From assembly GCA_002402125.1 (NCBI GenBank), contig NVVG01000299.1, positions 1 through 5,287 of the forward strand: DNA of 5,287 bases, read 5' to 3'. The notes beneath the pieces are model-generated. The model had not been told where the DNA came from. It saw only the letters and a program-made list of their open reading frames with translations, and ran no database searches. Below, piece after piece: positions 1 to 5,287 of the stretch (position 1 is its first letter; every line of letters starts with the position of its first letter). A program made the position numbers and the translations under genes. The DNA comes from Moraxellaceae bacterium (GTDB taxonomy: Bacteria > Pseudomonadota > Gammaproteobacteria > Pseudomonadales > Ketobacteraceae).

Positions 1-314
1 GCTTGCTTCACTTCAATATTGGTGGCGACTCGCCGACAAAATTTAAGATTACCATCCATATCGCGCAATGTGCTTTGCAGAATGCTTGGATCCAATGTTT
101 CCGCTTCGGTAAGGAACTTAAGATAAAGATCTAATTGCTGCTGCGCTTCAGCCGTGTTACCCGCTTTCAGAAAATCGTTCGCACCCTGACAGGCACCAAA
201 CCCTTGCAAGTAATGGTTAACAGCGTCATCAAAAGAATCTGCACGGACCTGGGTAACGCTTACTAGTACAGCAAACAGTACAACAAAGGGGAAATTGAGG
301 CGTATTAGTTTCAA
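1..314 (-). CDS. Small exported (periplasmic) protein of unknown function, 3' end outside window
   Basis: The frame is open for 104 codons from a TTG start at 314-312 to the window edge, so the C-terminus is missing. I chose TTG because an in-frame TAA lies seven codons upstream with no ATG or GTG between them, and because translation from TTG gives a textbook Sec signal peptide: MKLIR, a hydrophobic core (residues 7-20), then VRA before a likely cut at 25/26. A purine-rich GGAAG lies about 12 bases upstream, a rather long spacing for a ribosome-binding site. The visible mature part (DSFDDAVNHYL onwards) is helical-looking, rich in Gln, Leu and Glu, and has two cysteines (residues 42 and 93) that could form a disulfide in the periplasm. 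I do not recognise the family. The gene lies 219 bases downstream of the glycosyltransferase gene on the same strand, so co-transcription is possible but unproven. The signal peptide makes a real exported protein likely; function is unknown. Confidence 0.72.
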   Translation of the reverse strand, partial: MKLIRLNFPFVVLFAVLVSVTQVRADSFDDAVNHYLQGFGACQGANDFLKAGNTAEAQQQLDLYLKFLTEAETLDPSILQSTLRDMDGNLKFCRRVATNIEVKQ

Positions 315-377
315 AAAAGGACCATTCTTCCGTTATCAACCGGCCTTAGGGGGCCAACCATGAAATAATCGAGTCTT

Positions 378-406
378 ATTCTATACCAAATTTATACCTG
401 ATATAA
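378..406 (-). promoter_or_regulatory. Weak sigma-70-like promoter candidate for the exported-protein gene
   Basis: On the minus strand, TTATAT (406-401) and TAGAAT (383-378) are separated by 17 bases. The -10 element matches TATAAT at five of six positions; the -35 matches TTGACA at only three. It lies about 64 bases upstream of the TTG start of the exported-protein gene. In such an AT-rich gap a match of this quality can arise by chance. Confidence 0.28.
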
Positions 407-446
407 CACTATAGGATGTTTTTTAATCATAAAAGTTCACATACCT

Positions 447-482
447 AATTAGTATAAGGCACCTAGTAAGTATAAGACACCT
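447..482. repeat. Two tandem copies of an 18-bp repeat, possible operator
   Basis: On the minus strand the block 482-465 reads AGGTGTCTTATACTTACT and is followed directly by 464-447, AGGTGCCTTATACTAATT. The copies agree at 15 of 18 positions, and the first 14 bases differ at only one. They lie between the glycosyltransferase stop codon and the exported-protein gene, upstream of the weak promoter candidate. Two direct repeats spaced 18 bp, a little under two helical turns, could be tandem binding sites for a regulator, and each contains a -10-like TATACT. No known operator consensus is recognised. Confidence 0.5.
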
Positions 483-483
483 G

Positions 484-530
484 AAAAAACCTGCCTCCCT
501 AATAAATCGCCATTTTAAACTGGATTTATT
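484..530 (-). terminator. Possible weak rho-independent terminator after the glycosyltransferase gene
   Basis: Just after the TGA stop (536-534), the minus-strand transcript contains AAUAAAUC (530-523), which can pair with GAUUUAUU (508-501) in an 8-bp stem with a 14-base loop. A run of six U follows at 489-484, about 11 bases past the stem. The stem is almost all A-U and the U-run is not directly attached, so this departs from a classic terminator and would be inefficient at best. Confidence 0.25.
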
Positions 531-533
531 CCA

Positions 534-2936
534 TCACATCAAGCCAAAATTCTCAATAAACCAGCGGGCCCGAACTTCCATGCTGTGCTGGCTTCTGGTT
601 CTTTCTGCTATTGCCCTCAAATCACCAGCCTCCCCACTAATCGGGTTAGCCTCTGACAGTAATTCATTTACGGTATCAGGTAATGTATCAATAGAAGTAA
701 AACTATGGGGCCTAATGTTCGCATCAGGATACAACACGTTTAACTCTTGTCGATGGTCCGTTAACACCCGCCCGCCACACGCGGATATATCCAGTACTTT
801 TGGATTAACCGTAGAGGAAACCTGCATAAAATTCAGATTAAGATTGAGCTTGGATCTCTCATAAAGCGGGCGTAGAGCCTTACGTTCGATCACTCCTCGA
901 TATAAATGACGGGGAACAACACCACTTGTCAGCCACTCCTTATCCCCATAAACAGCTAGCGGTACCTTGGCTACCACCAAACGCTCTATTGACGCCACTC
1001 GAAATGCGGCCGATTCCGCCATTCGCAGAATGTACTTCAAATAGTACACCTGAGCCGGCATCTTAATGATGTGCTTATCTAACTCTCCTTCGATATCCCC
1101 AACAGCCGCTTCAATACGTTGATGTAGCTCACTATAACTATCAAAACGTTCAAATAATTCCTGCAGTACGCTAAATGTCGTGCCTCCCAATATAGGCAGA
1201 ATCTCTGAAATCACCTTAAGTTGAGTGGTTAAATGTGAGATGCGGCTTTGACCGACAAAGGTGGCCTCGGGTATTAACTCTCCTTGATATATATCTTCTG
1301 TACAGAATGAGTTTTGTGCCGCCGGAGGCAGCCACATTGACCCCTCTGGCAAGCTAGACAGCATGTCACCTGCAAAGCCTATGGCAGGTCGACTATGAGC
1401 TGCAGCCTGCATGTCAATATAGCTCGCCACATTAGGCACATCCCACCACCAACTTAGCTGAGCGCTAGTGACACGATCTTCTAACCCTGCTGCTAACGCC
1501 ACATTTTCAGATTCGATAAAACTTCGATTACGATAGAGAACCAGCTTGCTTGCATCCACGTTGAGACTCGCGAGCAGCTGAATGATTTTGTCTTCGGTTA
1601 ACTCTCCAGCTCTATCTGGTACATTTAATATTCGTGTTCGTGCACCTTGTCGATGCAGACACTCTGCCAGATCCACAAAAATAGCACACCGAGGGCTAAC
1701 GATTGTAACGTCATATACCAACCGCCCCTTTCCCACCCAAGTATTGGAAATCTTCTTCAAACGTAAAAACCAGTTTAAGGACACTTCCAGCGATTGATAG
1801 AACTCAGAATACAAATGATATGATCCCGAACGTAACACTTGGGAAGCGAAAGTACTCCTCTCCATCAGCGTTTGCAAAAACCGACTTACCTGGCTTATTG
1901 ATATTGATTGTAAAATTGCATGATCATTCGCAATAGACAAATAACGTAGACGTCCACTTTCAACATAAGCTGACCAATCGTAGCGCATCCACAGATAATT
2001 TATTAATTTTGCTTCTGGTTCGACTACAACCACTTCATTATTGGTCTCTCGCAATAGCTTATCAACAAGCTCGCCTGCTCCAACACCAAACAGTATTACC
2101 GTTTCATCACTGGGCAATTGATCCAAACGCTGGTTGGCATCTGATAACATCACGTCATTTTTTTTACCTGTAACAACGATACGACCTTTTTGTTTTTGTT
2201 TAAATTGCAGATCAACGCCAGTGAACATACCATCAATAATAGCGGCGGCGGCCCCCTCATCATGTAGACGCAGGGCCTGTGCATTTCTTTGCCAACATCG
2301 AGTTCCCAAGTCGTTAATTGGAAACAGCCCTTCATATCCGTGCAAAAATTTAGCAATAGGTTGTCTATCTTCTTTTTCATCTGAGGACTCATCCGCTATT
2401 GATAATAGGGATGCATATCCATTCAATTTCATCCGTAATGAATAACGACCAACAAAATTACCTGCAAGTACGTCGATTTCGGAGAATGGCTGTTCGCGAA
2501 AAAAGCTTGTGGCTGCAAAAAGATAATCATCCGTTAGCGCAACGGGCGCCTCAACAGAAGAACGGCTAGCTACCATATTACGGCCACTGGATGCCGCACC
2601 TATAGCTTCAACCACCGCGCAGGTAGTTTGTACTTCTGCTCCGGCAGCATTTAGCCGAGCATATCCAGAATGTCCGATAAGCTGTCGATCTTCAATCTGC
2701 GCGGCCAGTTGGTTCATCCACTCCTCTGTCAACGAAGAAAACTTTTCAGTCAAAATCAACGTATACAATCCAGAACACTGCTCTATCGCCGCACCCAGTA
2801 AAGGTGCATCATACAACCCGGTTTCATTTGAACAGATGAGTAATTCGACCTGTTCATTTTCCAATCGTTCTAACGACTTCAATGACGATGCATTGGAATC
2901 ATTGGCAACAACAATAATAGAAAAAACTGCAGACAT
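534..2936 (-). CDS. Three-part glycosyltransferase with Maf N-terminal-like region and CgeB-like GT-B domain, probable flagellar glycosylation enzyme
   Basis: This complete 800-residue cytoplasmic-looking protein has no signal peptide or membrane segment. Residues 1-180 resemble a GT2 (GT-A) fold: FSIIVVAND opens it and LAGNFVGRYSLRMKLNGYA resembles the usual D-L-x-x-R-x-x-x-x-G-Y segment. Where a DxD motif is expected there is LTEKF (62-66), so this part looks catalytically degenerate. Residues 250-345 resemble the Rossmann-like N-terminal region of Maf flagellin glycosyltransferases, with VILFGVGAGELVDKLL (280-295) and VVVVEPE (302-308). Residues 400-800 look like a CgeB-type GT-B glycosyltransferase: LSWWWDVPNV (495-504), VYGDKEW (662-668), the LYERSKLNLNLNF region (691-703), then NPKVLDISACGGRVLTD (711-727). 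The central Maf catalytic domain, with its GaGPSL-type motif, is not visible. ATG is supported by AAGG seven bases upstream. A sigma-28 promoter upstream ties expression to late flagellar genes, so a role in filament or flagellin glycosylation is inferred; donor and acceptor are unknown. Other surface glycans remain possible targets. Confidence 0.88.
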   Translation of the reverse strand: MSAVFSIIVVANDSNASSLKSLERLENEQVELLICSNETGLYDAPLLGAAIEQCSGLYTLILTEKFSSLTEEWMNQLAAQIEDRQLIGHSGYARLNAAGAEVQTTCAVVEAIGAASSGRNMVASRSSVEAPVALTDDYLFAATSFFREQPFSEIDVLAGNFVGRYSLRMKLNGYASLLSIADESSDEKEDRQPIAKFLHGYEGLFPINDLGTRCWQRNAQALRLHDEGAAAAIIDGMFTGVDLQFKQKQKGRIVVTGKKNDVMLSDANQRLDQLPSDETVILFGVGAGELVDKLLRETNNEVVVVEPEAKLINYLWMRYDWSAYVESGRLRYLSIANDHAILQSISISQVSRFLQTLMERSTFASQVLRSGSYHLYSEFYQSLEVSLNWFLRLKKISNTWVGKGRLVYDVTIVSPRCAIFVDLAECLHRQGARTRILNVPDRAGELTEDKIIQLLASLNVDASKLVLYRNRSFIESENVALAAGLEDRVTSAQLSWWWDVPNVASYIDMQAAAHSRPAIGFAGDMLSSLPEGSMWLPPAAQNSFCTEDIYQGELIPEATFVGQSRISHLTTQLKVISEILPILGGTTFSVLQELFERFDSYSELHQRIEAAVGDIEGELDKHIIKMPAQVYYLKYILRMAESAAFRVASIERLVVAKVPLAVYGDKEWLTSGVVPRHLYRGVIERKALRPLYERSKLNLNLNFMQVSSTVNPKVLDISACGGRVLTDHRQELNVLYPDANIRPHSFTSIDTLPDTVNELLSEANPISGEAGDLRAIAERTRSQHSMEVRARWFIENFGLM

Positions 2937-2943
2937 GTTCTGG

Positions 2944-2991
2944 CCTTTTTTTTATTAGATGAATTCGTTGTTGCCGAGTTCTAAAAAAAAA
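2944..2991 (-). promoter_or_regulatory. Leader stem-loop of paired U and A runs abutting the Shine-Dalgarno sequence
   Basis: In the predicted leader of the glycosyltransferase mRNA, UUUUUUUUUAGA (2991-2980) can pair with UCUAA (2959-2955) and a run of A (2953-2947), leaving U2954 bulged. This gives 12 base pairs around a 20-base loop (2979-2960). The Shine-Dalgarno AAGG (2947-2944) starts on the last paired A and is seven bases from the ATG, so folding would crowd ribosome entry. The stem has one G-C pair only and would be heat-sensitive. The pairing is read directly from the sequence; any regulatory role is inference. Confidence 0.4.
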
Positions 2992-3025
2992 CACATTGTA
3001 TTTTTATCACTCTCCAACAAGATAT

Positions 3026-3052
3026 TTATCGGCCAGAATAAATTAAGCTTTA
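3026..3052 (-). promoter_or_regulatory. Near-consensus sigma-28 (FliA) flagellar promoter
   Basis: The minus strand reads TAAAGCTT (3052-3045), an 11-base spacer (3044-3034) and GCCGATAA (3033-3026). The known enterobacterial FliA consensus is TAAAGTTT-N11-GCCGATAA, so 15 of 16 specified bases match with exact spacing; the single difference is C for T in the -35 element. Transcription should begin near 3019, giving a leader of about 80 bases before the ATG at 2936. It points at the glycosyltransferase gene and places that gene in the late flagellar class. No comparably good sigma-70 promoter was seen in the gap. Confidence 0.88.
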
Positions 3053-3151
3053 GGTCTGAAAAATGGAATTACTAACGCAAAAAAACATAAGTCAAAAAAC
3101 AAACAGAACAACCCATAAAACCGTCAGAAAGCGCTTCACTAACTGATCGAC

Positions 3152-3168
3152 ACAATAATTATTATTGT
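3152..3168. repeat. 17-base near-perfect palindrome, possible operator
   Basis: ACAATAAT (3152-3159) and ATTATTGT (3161-3168) are exact reverse complements around a single central T. The site lies about 100 bases upstream of the -35 element of the sigma-28 promoter. It loosely resembles AT-rich operators of Fur type but does not match that consensus well, and short palindromes are common in AT-rich DNA. No regulator is assigned. Confidence 0.3.
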
Positions 3169-3241
3169 CCTAATAAACAACAGGTTAGGCTACAAAAACA
3201 AAGGTAACGACAGATAAAAACAAGATTACCGAGATTCTGTA

Positions 3242-3274
3242 TGTATTAAAAACAATCCTAATTTTTTTAATACA
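3242..3274. repeat. AT-only 11-bp inverted repeat downstream of tmcA
   Basis: TGTATTAAAAA (3242-3252) and TTTTTAATACA (3264-3274) are exact reverse complements with an 11-base loop. The arms contain a single G-C pair each, so the hairpin is weak. It lies about 67 bases past the tmcA stop, after the stronger stem-loop, and could act as a second 3' end element or simply reflect local AT richness. Confidence 0.35.
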
Positions 3275-3302
3275 AAATACTCAAACCAAATTGATTACAC
3301 CT

Positions 3303-3329
3303 AAATTGGTAAAGCCGATTTACCAATTT
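3303..3329 (-). terminator. Stem-loop 12 bases after tmcA, terminator-like without a U-tract
   Basis: AAATTGGTAAA (3303-3313) and TTTACCAATTT (3319-3329) are exact reverse complements of 11 bases around a 5-base loop. The hairpin begins 12 bases after the tmcA stop codon, the usual place for a transcript end. On the minus strand it is followed by AGGTGTAATC, not by U, so it is not a canonical rho-independent terminator. It may instead stabilise a processed or rho-dependent 3' end. Confidence 0.5.
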
Positions 3330-3341
3330 GCAATTTAACGT

Positions 3342-5287
3342 TTAACTATTGAGCGTATGAACAATCGCTTTTATTTTCTTAACGAGTGATTTTTGCCCGC
3401 CTTCTCCCCAAGACAATGCAACTTGTTCCAAACTTTTTTGACGAATCAACAGGTCGGCGAGTATTGAAATTTCTTCTATAGCTAACGTATCCTCTAGTGA
3501 ATTCAGTTGTCCCAAAAACCACTGCCGCAAACTAGGGAATACTACGTCATAGGGCCACTGATAAGCTAAGAAACCTCGTACATCTCGCTGGACCCTGCCC
3601 ACATCAACAGGGCAAATGCTAGCCGTATCGTCAACATTATGCTCAGTACTATACTCAGTACCATTCTTCTCGTTAACCAACAGCTGGATTAATAACAAGA
3701 CGGGCATCCGTTGATAATTATTGGCAACACCAGCAATAAATTGCCGTACAAAGTCCTGCTGCAAACCCACATATGCCTCTGCAATCTTGTCATGAAGAGG
3801 CATTAACATCAGTACAGAATAGCTTGCACTAGCGGCATTAAGTGCAATGCCAACACGTACCGGGCGTAGGCCACATCGGCGCCAGAAATTAATTAGTGGC
3901 AGCGTCGCACCAAAACTTGAACCCAACCAATCAAACCCCTGCCGCTGGGCAAACTCTCTCGCCCCTTCGACTAACTGTTGACCAATACCGTCTCGCTGCA
4001 TAGAGGGTGTCACGGCAACACGAATAATTCTCGCTGATTTTTGCGTGAGCCCATCCTTATATCCACACTGAACGGCTAATGTCTGCGGCACAACGTGCCC
4101 CCTAGGTCGTCGCCTTCCTTGCCAAATTGCCTCCGACAATTCGGTATCAAGCGCGCCCTCTCTTGCCAGTAACAACGCTCCAACAATTTGCCCGTCACAA
4201 CGTGCGACAAACACCTCCAGATTCGGACCGTCCAATAAATTACGTAAATCACCTGGTGTAGTTTTATAGTGGGCAGAGACCAAAAGCCCGAACAATGCCC
4301 GTAATATTGATTCTTGTTCAATAAGTAGTGTGCGTTCAATATGTTGAATTACCACGGGGCTTTCGATAAAAGATTCTGCTGAATGATGATCGCTCTCCTC
4401 TGGGCCATCATCCTCAACCGCTAGGTTATCTACCGCCAATAGAAATGCATCATTTAAAAACAACTCTACGACATCCCCTTTACCCCATCGAATAGGCACT
4501 GATAAGCTGAGATGTTTATATTGAGGTGTATTTTTCTTTAAAGTCTCCTGAAAACGAATAGCAAAACCCTGTCCAGAGCCCTCATATCCATGAATGGTTG
4601 TTGCAAATACAATTCGTGGGAACGCGTCTAACCAAAGGTTAAGCAATGGCGTACCAATGGCCGCAGCTTCGTCAACAATTAACACCATGGCAGTATTTTT
4701 TTGATCCATCACCTGTTCCGGCAAACAATATCGTACCGACGCCCCTTGCCAATGCAGAATACCAGGTTCATCCATCGCTACTCCCAAGGTATCGGCACAA
4801 TGAGCAAACAACCGTTCAACCGACAATAAACTAGGCGCAGTGACCAAAAACTGGAATATCGTTTCTGGCGAGCCGGTAGATAGGTTATCGTCACGTAACA
4901 TCATTCCCAATGCCATACCTATGGCTGCAGATTTTCCGCGACCTCGATCTGCTGTCAACACCAGGGGACGTCTTCGATGCCCAGTGGTTACACGCCTTAC
5001 GGCGTCAATCACCGGGATCTGGTCATTAGTTGCTTGGTTACACGTATTGGTTTTTTGCACATTAGCTGAGATTCGATGCTGCAAACGCTGAATTATTTCT
5101 AAATAGTTTGAATCCTCTTGAGAAATGCAGATGAAATCACCCGTAGCGCAATAACGCTCTACCACGCGAGAAAAATATTGTAAAAACAAACCCGGGATAT
5201 CAGCAGAGGAATAAGGAGGCACAACTATTCTTTGATATTCAGGGTCACTATAATGCCGCCACTGAGAAAGTGGCGGGGCCAACAATA
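3342..5287 (-). CDS. tmcA: tRNA(Met) cytidine acetyltransferase TmcA, 5' end outside window
   Basis: TmcA makes N4-acetylcytidine at wobble position C34 of elongator tRNA(Met), using acetyl-CoA and ATP, which prevents misreading of AUA. The frame is open to the window edge; TTG at 5285 is probably internal, because the sequence there (LLAPPLSQW) aligns with about residue 100 of the 671-residue E. coli protein as remembered. Most of the N-terminal domain is therefore missing. Counting from that TTG, the ATPase/helicase-like domain shows Walker A TADRGRGKSA (111-120), Walker B VLIVDEAAAIG (201-211), TTIHGYEGSGQGF (229-241) and PIRW (264-267). The GNAT acetyltransferase domain runs about 335-500, with RRPRG (392-396) and the acetyl-CoA-binding segment IRVAVTPSMQRDGIGQQLV (421-439). 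A C-terminal helical tail ends at TAA (3344-3342). An acidic linker (291-304) looks like a lineage insertion. Gly211 stands where family members usually have Pro. The assignment is firm; no functional link to the flagellar gene is evident. Confidence 0.96.
   Translation of the reverse strand, partial: LLAPPLSQWRHYSDPEYQRIVVPPYSSADIPGLFLQYFSRVVERYCATGDFICISQEDSNYLEIIQRLQHRISANVQKTNTCNQATNDQIPVIDAVRRVTTGHRRRPLVLTADRGRGKSAAIGMALGMMLRDDNLSTGSPETIFQFLVTAPSLLSVERLFAHCADTLGVAMDEPGILHWQGASVRYCLPEQVMDQKNTAMVLIVDEAAAIGTPLLNLWLDAFPRIVFATTIHGYEGSGQGFAIRFQETLKKNTPQYKHLSLSVPIRWGKGDVVELFLNDAFLLAVDNLAVEDDGPEESDHHSAESFIESPVVIQHIERTLLIEQESILRALFGLLVSAHYKTTPGDLRNLLDGPNLEVFVARCDGQIVGALLLAREGALDTELSEAIWQGRRRPRGHVVPQTLAVQCGYKDGLTQKSARIIRVAVTPSMQRDGIGQQLVEGAREFAQRQGFDWLGSSFGATLPLINFWRRCGLRPVRVGIALNAASASYSVLMLMPLHDKIAEAYVGLQQDFVRQFIAGVANNYQRMPVLLLIQLLVNEKNGTEYSTEHNVDDTASICPVDVGRVQRDVRGFLAYQWPYDVVFPSLRQWFLGQLNSLEDTLAIEEISILADLLIRQKSLEQVALSWGEGGQKSLVKKIKAIVHTLNS

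Larger units (their letters stand above)
2937..3341. other. AT-rich 405-base intergenic region with regulatory elements, no gene seen
   Basis: This gap separates tmcA from the glycosyltransferase gene. No convincing coding sequence is present in any frame. It contains, from tmcA outwards, a stem-loop, an AT-only inverted repeat, a 17-base palindrome, a sigma-28 promoter and the leader of the glycosyltransferase gene, each listed separately. The stretch 3060-3150 is very A-rich on the plus strand and nothing in it is recognised. Confidence 0.6.

Noticed and set aside
331..360. GC-rich GGCC...GGCC element upstream of the exported-protein gene
   Set aside because: Only four base pairs can form and the flanks do not extend the stem, so it is neither a terminator nor a convincing operator.
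580..864. 94-codon plus-strand frame
   Set aside because: It lies wholly antisense to the C-terminal glycosyltransferase domain, whose conserved motifs fix the coding strand.
2134..2445. Plus-strand 103-codon and overlapping minus-strand 80-codon frames
   Set aside because: Both overlap the central part of the 800-residue protein in other frames and have compositions typical of shadow frames.
2995..3023. Sigma-70 promoter using TACAAT (3000-2995) for the glycosyltransferase gene
   Set aside because: The -10 is reasonable, but no acceptable -35 occurs at 15-18 bases, whereas the sigma-28 site nearby is almost perfect.
3063..3146. A 27-codon plus-strand frame beginning MELLTQKN with an AGG about nine bases upstream
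   Set aside because: It is short, biased by the A-rich sequence, overlaps the upstream side of the sigma-28 promoter in antisense, and has no recognisable feature. Chance is the simpler explanation.
4076..4339. 87-codon minus-strand frame
   Set aside because: It is out of frame inside the GNAT domain of tmcA, which is clearly the real coding frame.
4646..5091. Two plus-strand frames of 62 and 83 codons
   Set aside because: They are antisense to the TmcA ATPase domain including the Walker motifs, and have no start signals or family features.
1..5287. Multi-gene defence, mobile or biosynthetic system
   Set aside because: There are only three same-strand genes, one a conserved tRNA-modification gene. 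No integrase, transposase, nuclease, toxin-antitoxin pair, CRISPR repeat or attachment-site duplication was seen.

Overview
The window reads as chromosomal DNA from a flagellated gammaproteobacterium. The evidence is a TmcA-type tRNA acetyltransferase of the bacterial form (typical of Gammaproteobacteria), a near-consensus sigma-28 (FliA) promoter, and a Sec-type signal peptide. The genus cannot be fixed from the sequence. All three genes lie on the minus strand, so transcription runs from high to low coordinates. There is no sign of a mobile element, CRISPR array, rRNA or tRNA.

Region by region, in the direction of transcription. (1) 5287-3342: tmcA, cut at its 5' end by the window edge. About 100 N-terminal residues are missing by comparison with the E. 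coli protein as I remember it; the helicase-like and GNAT domains are complete. (2) 3341-2937: a 405-base AT-rich gap. It holds a strong stem-loop just after tmcA, an AT-only inverted repeat, a short palindrome, a 15-of-16 match to the sigma-28 promoter consensus, and an A/U-paired stem-loop that ends at the next gene's Shine-Dalgarno sequence. (3) 2936-534: a three-part, 800-residue protein with a degenerate GT2-like region, a Maf-flagellin-glycosyltransferase N-terminal-like Rossmann region and a CgeB-like GT-B glycosyltransferase. (4) 533-315: a gap with a possible weak terminator, two copies of an 18-bp tandem repeat and a weak promoter candidate. (5) 314-1: the 5' part of a small exported protein of unknown function that starts with TTG.

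The main functional conclusion is that promoter and protein agree. The large gene has Maf-like and glycosyltransferase domains and sits under its own sigma-28 promoter, the class used for late flagellar genes such as flagellin. It is therefore best read as a late flagellar, probably flagellin- or filament-directed glycosyltransferase. tmcA is a translation-quality gene that probably lies next to it by chance. I found no multi-gene defence system or other clearly undescribed system. The points worth a second look are the unusual domain combination, its regulation, and the unexplained elements in the two gaps.
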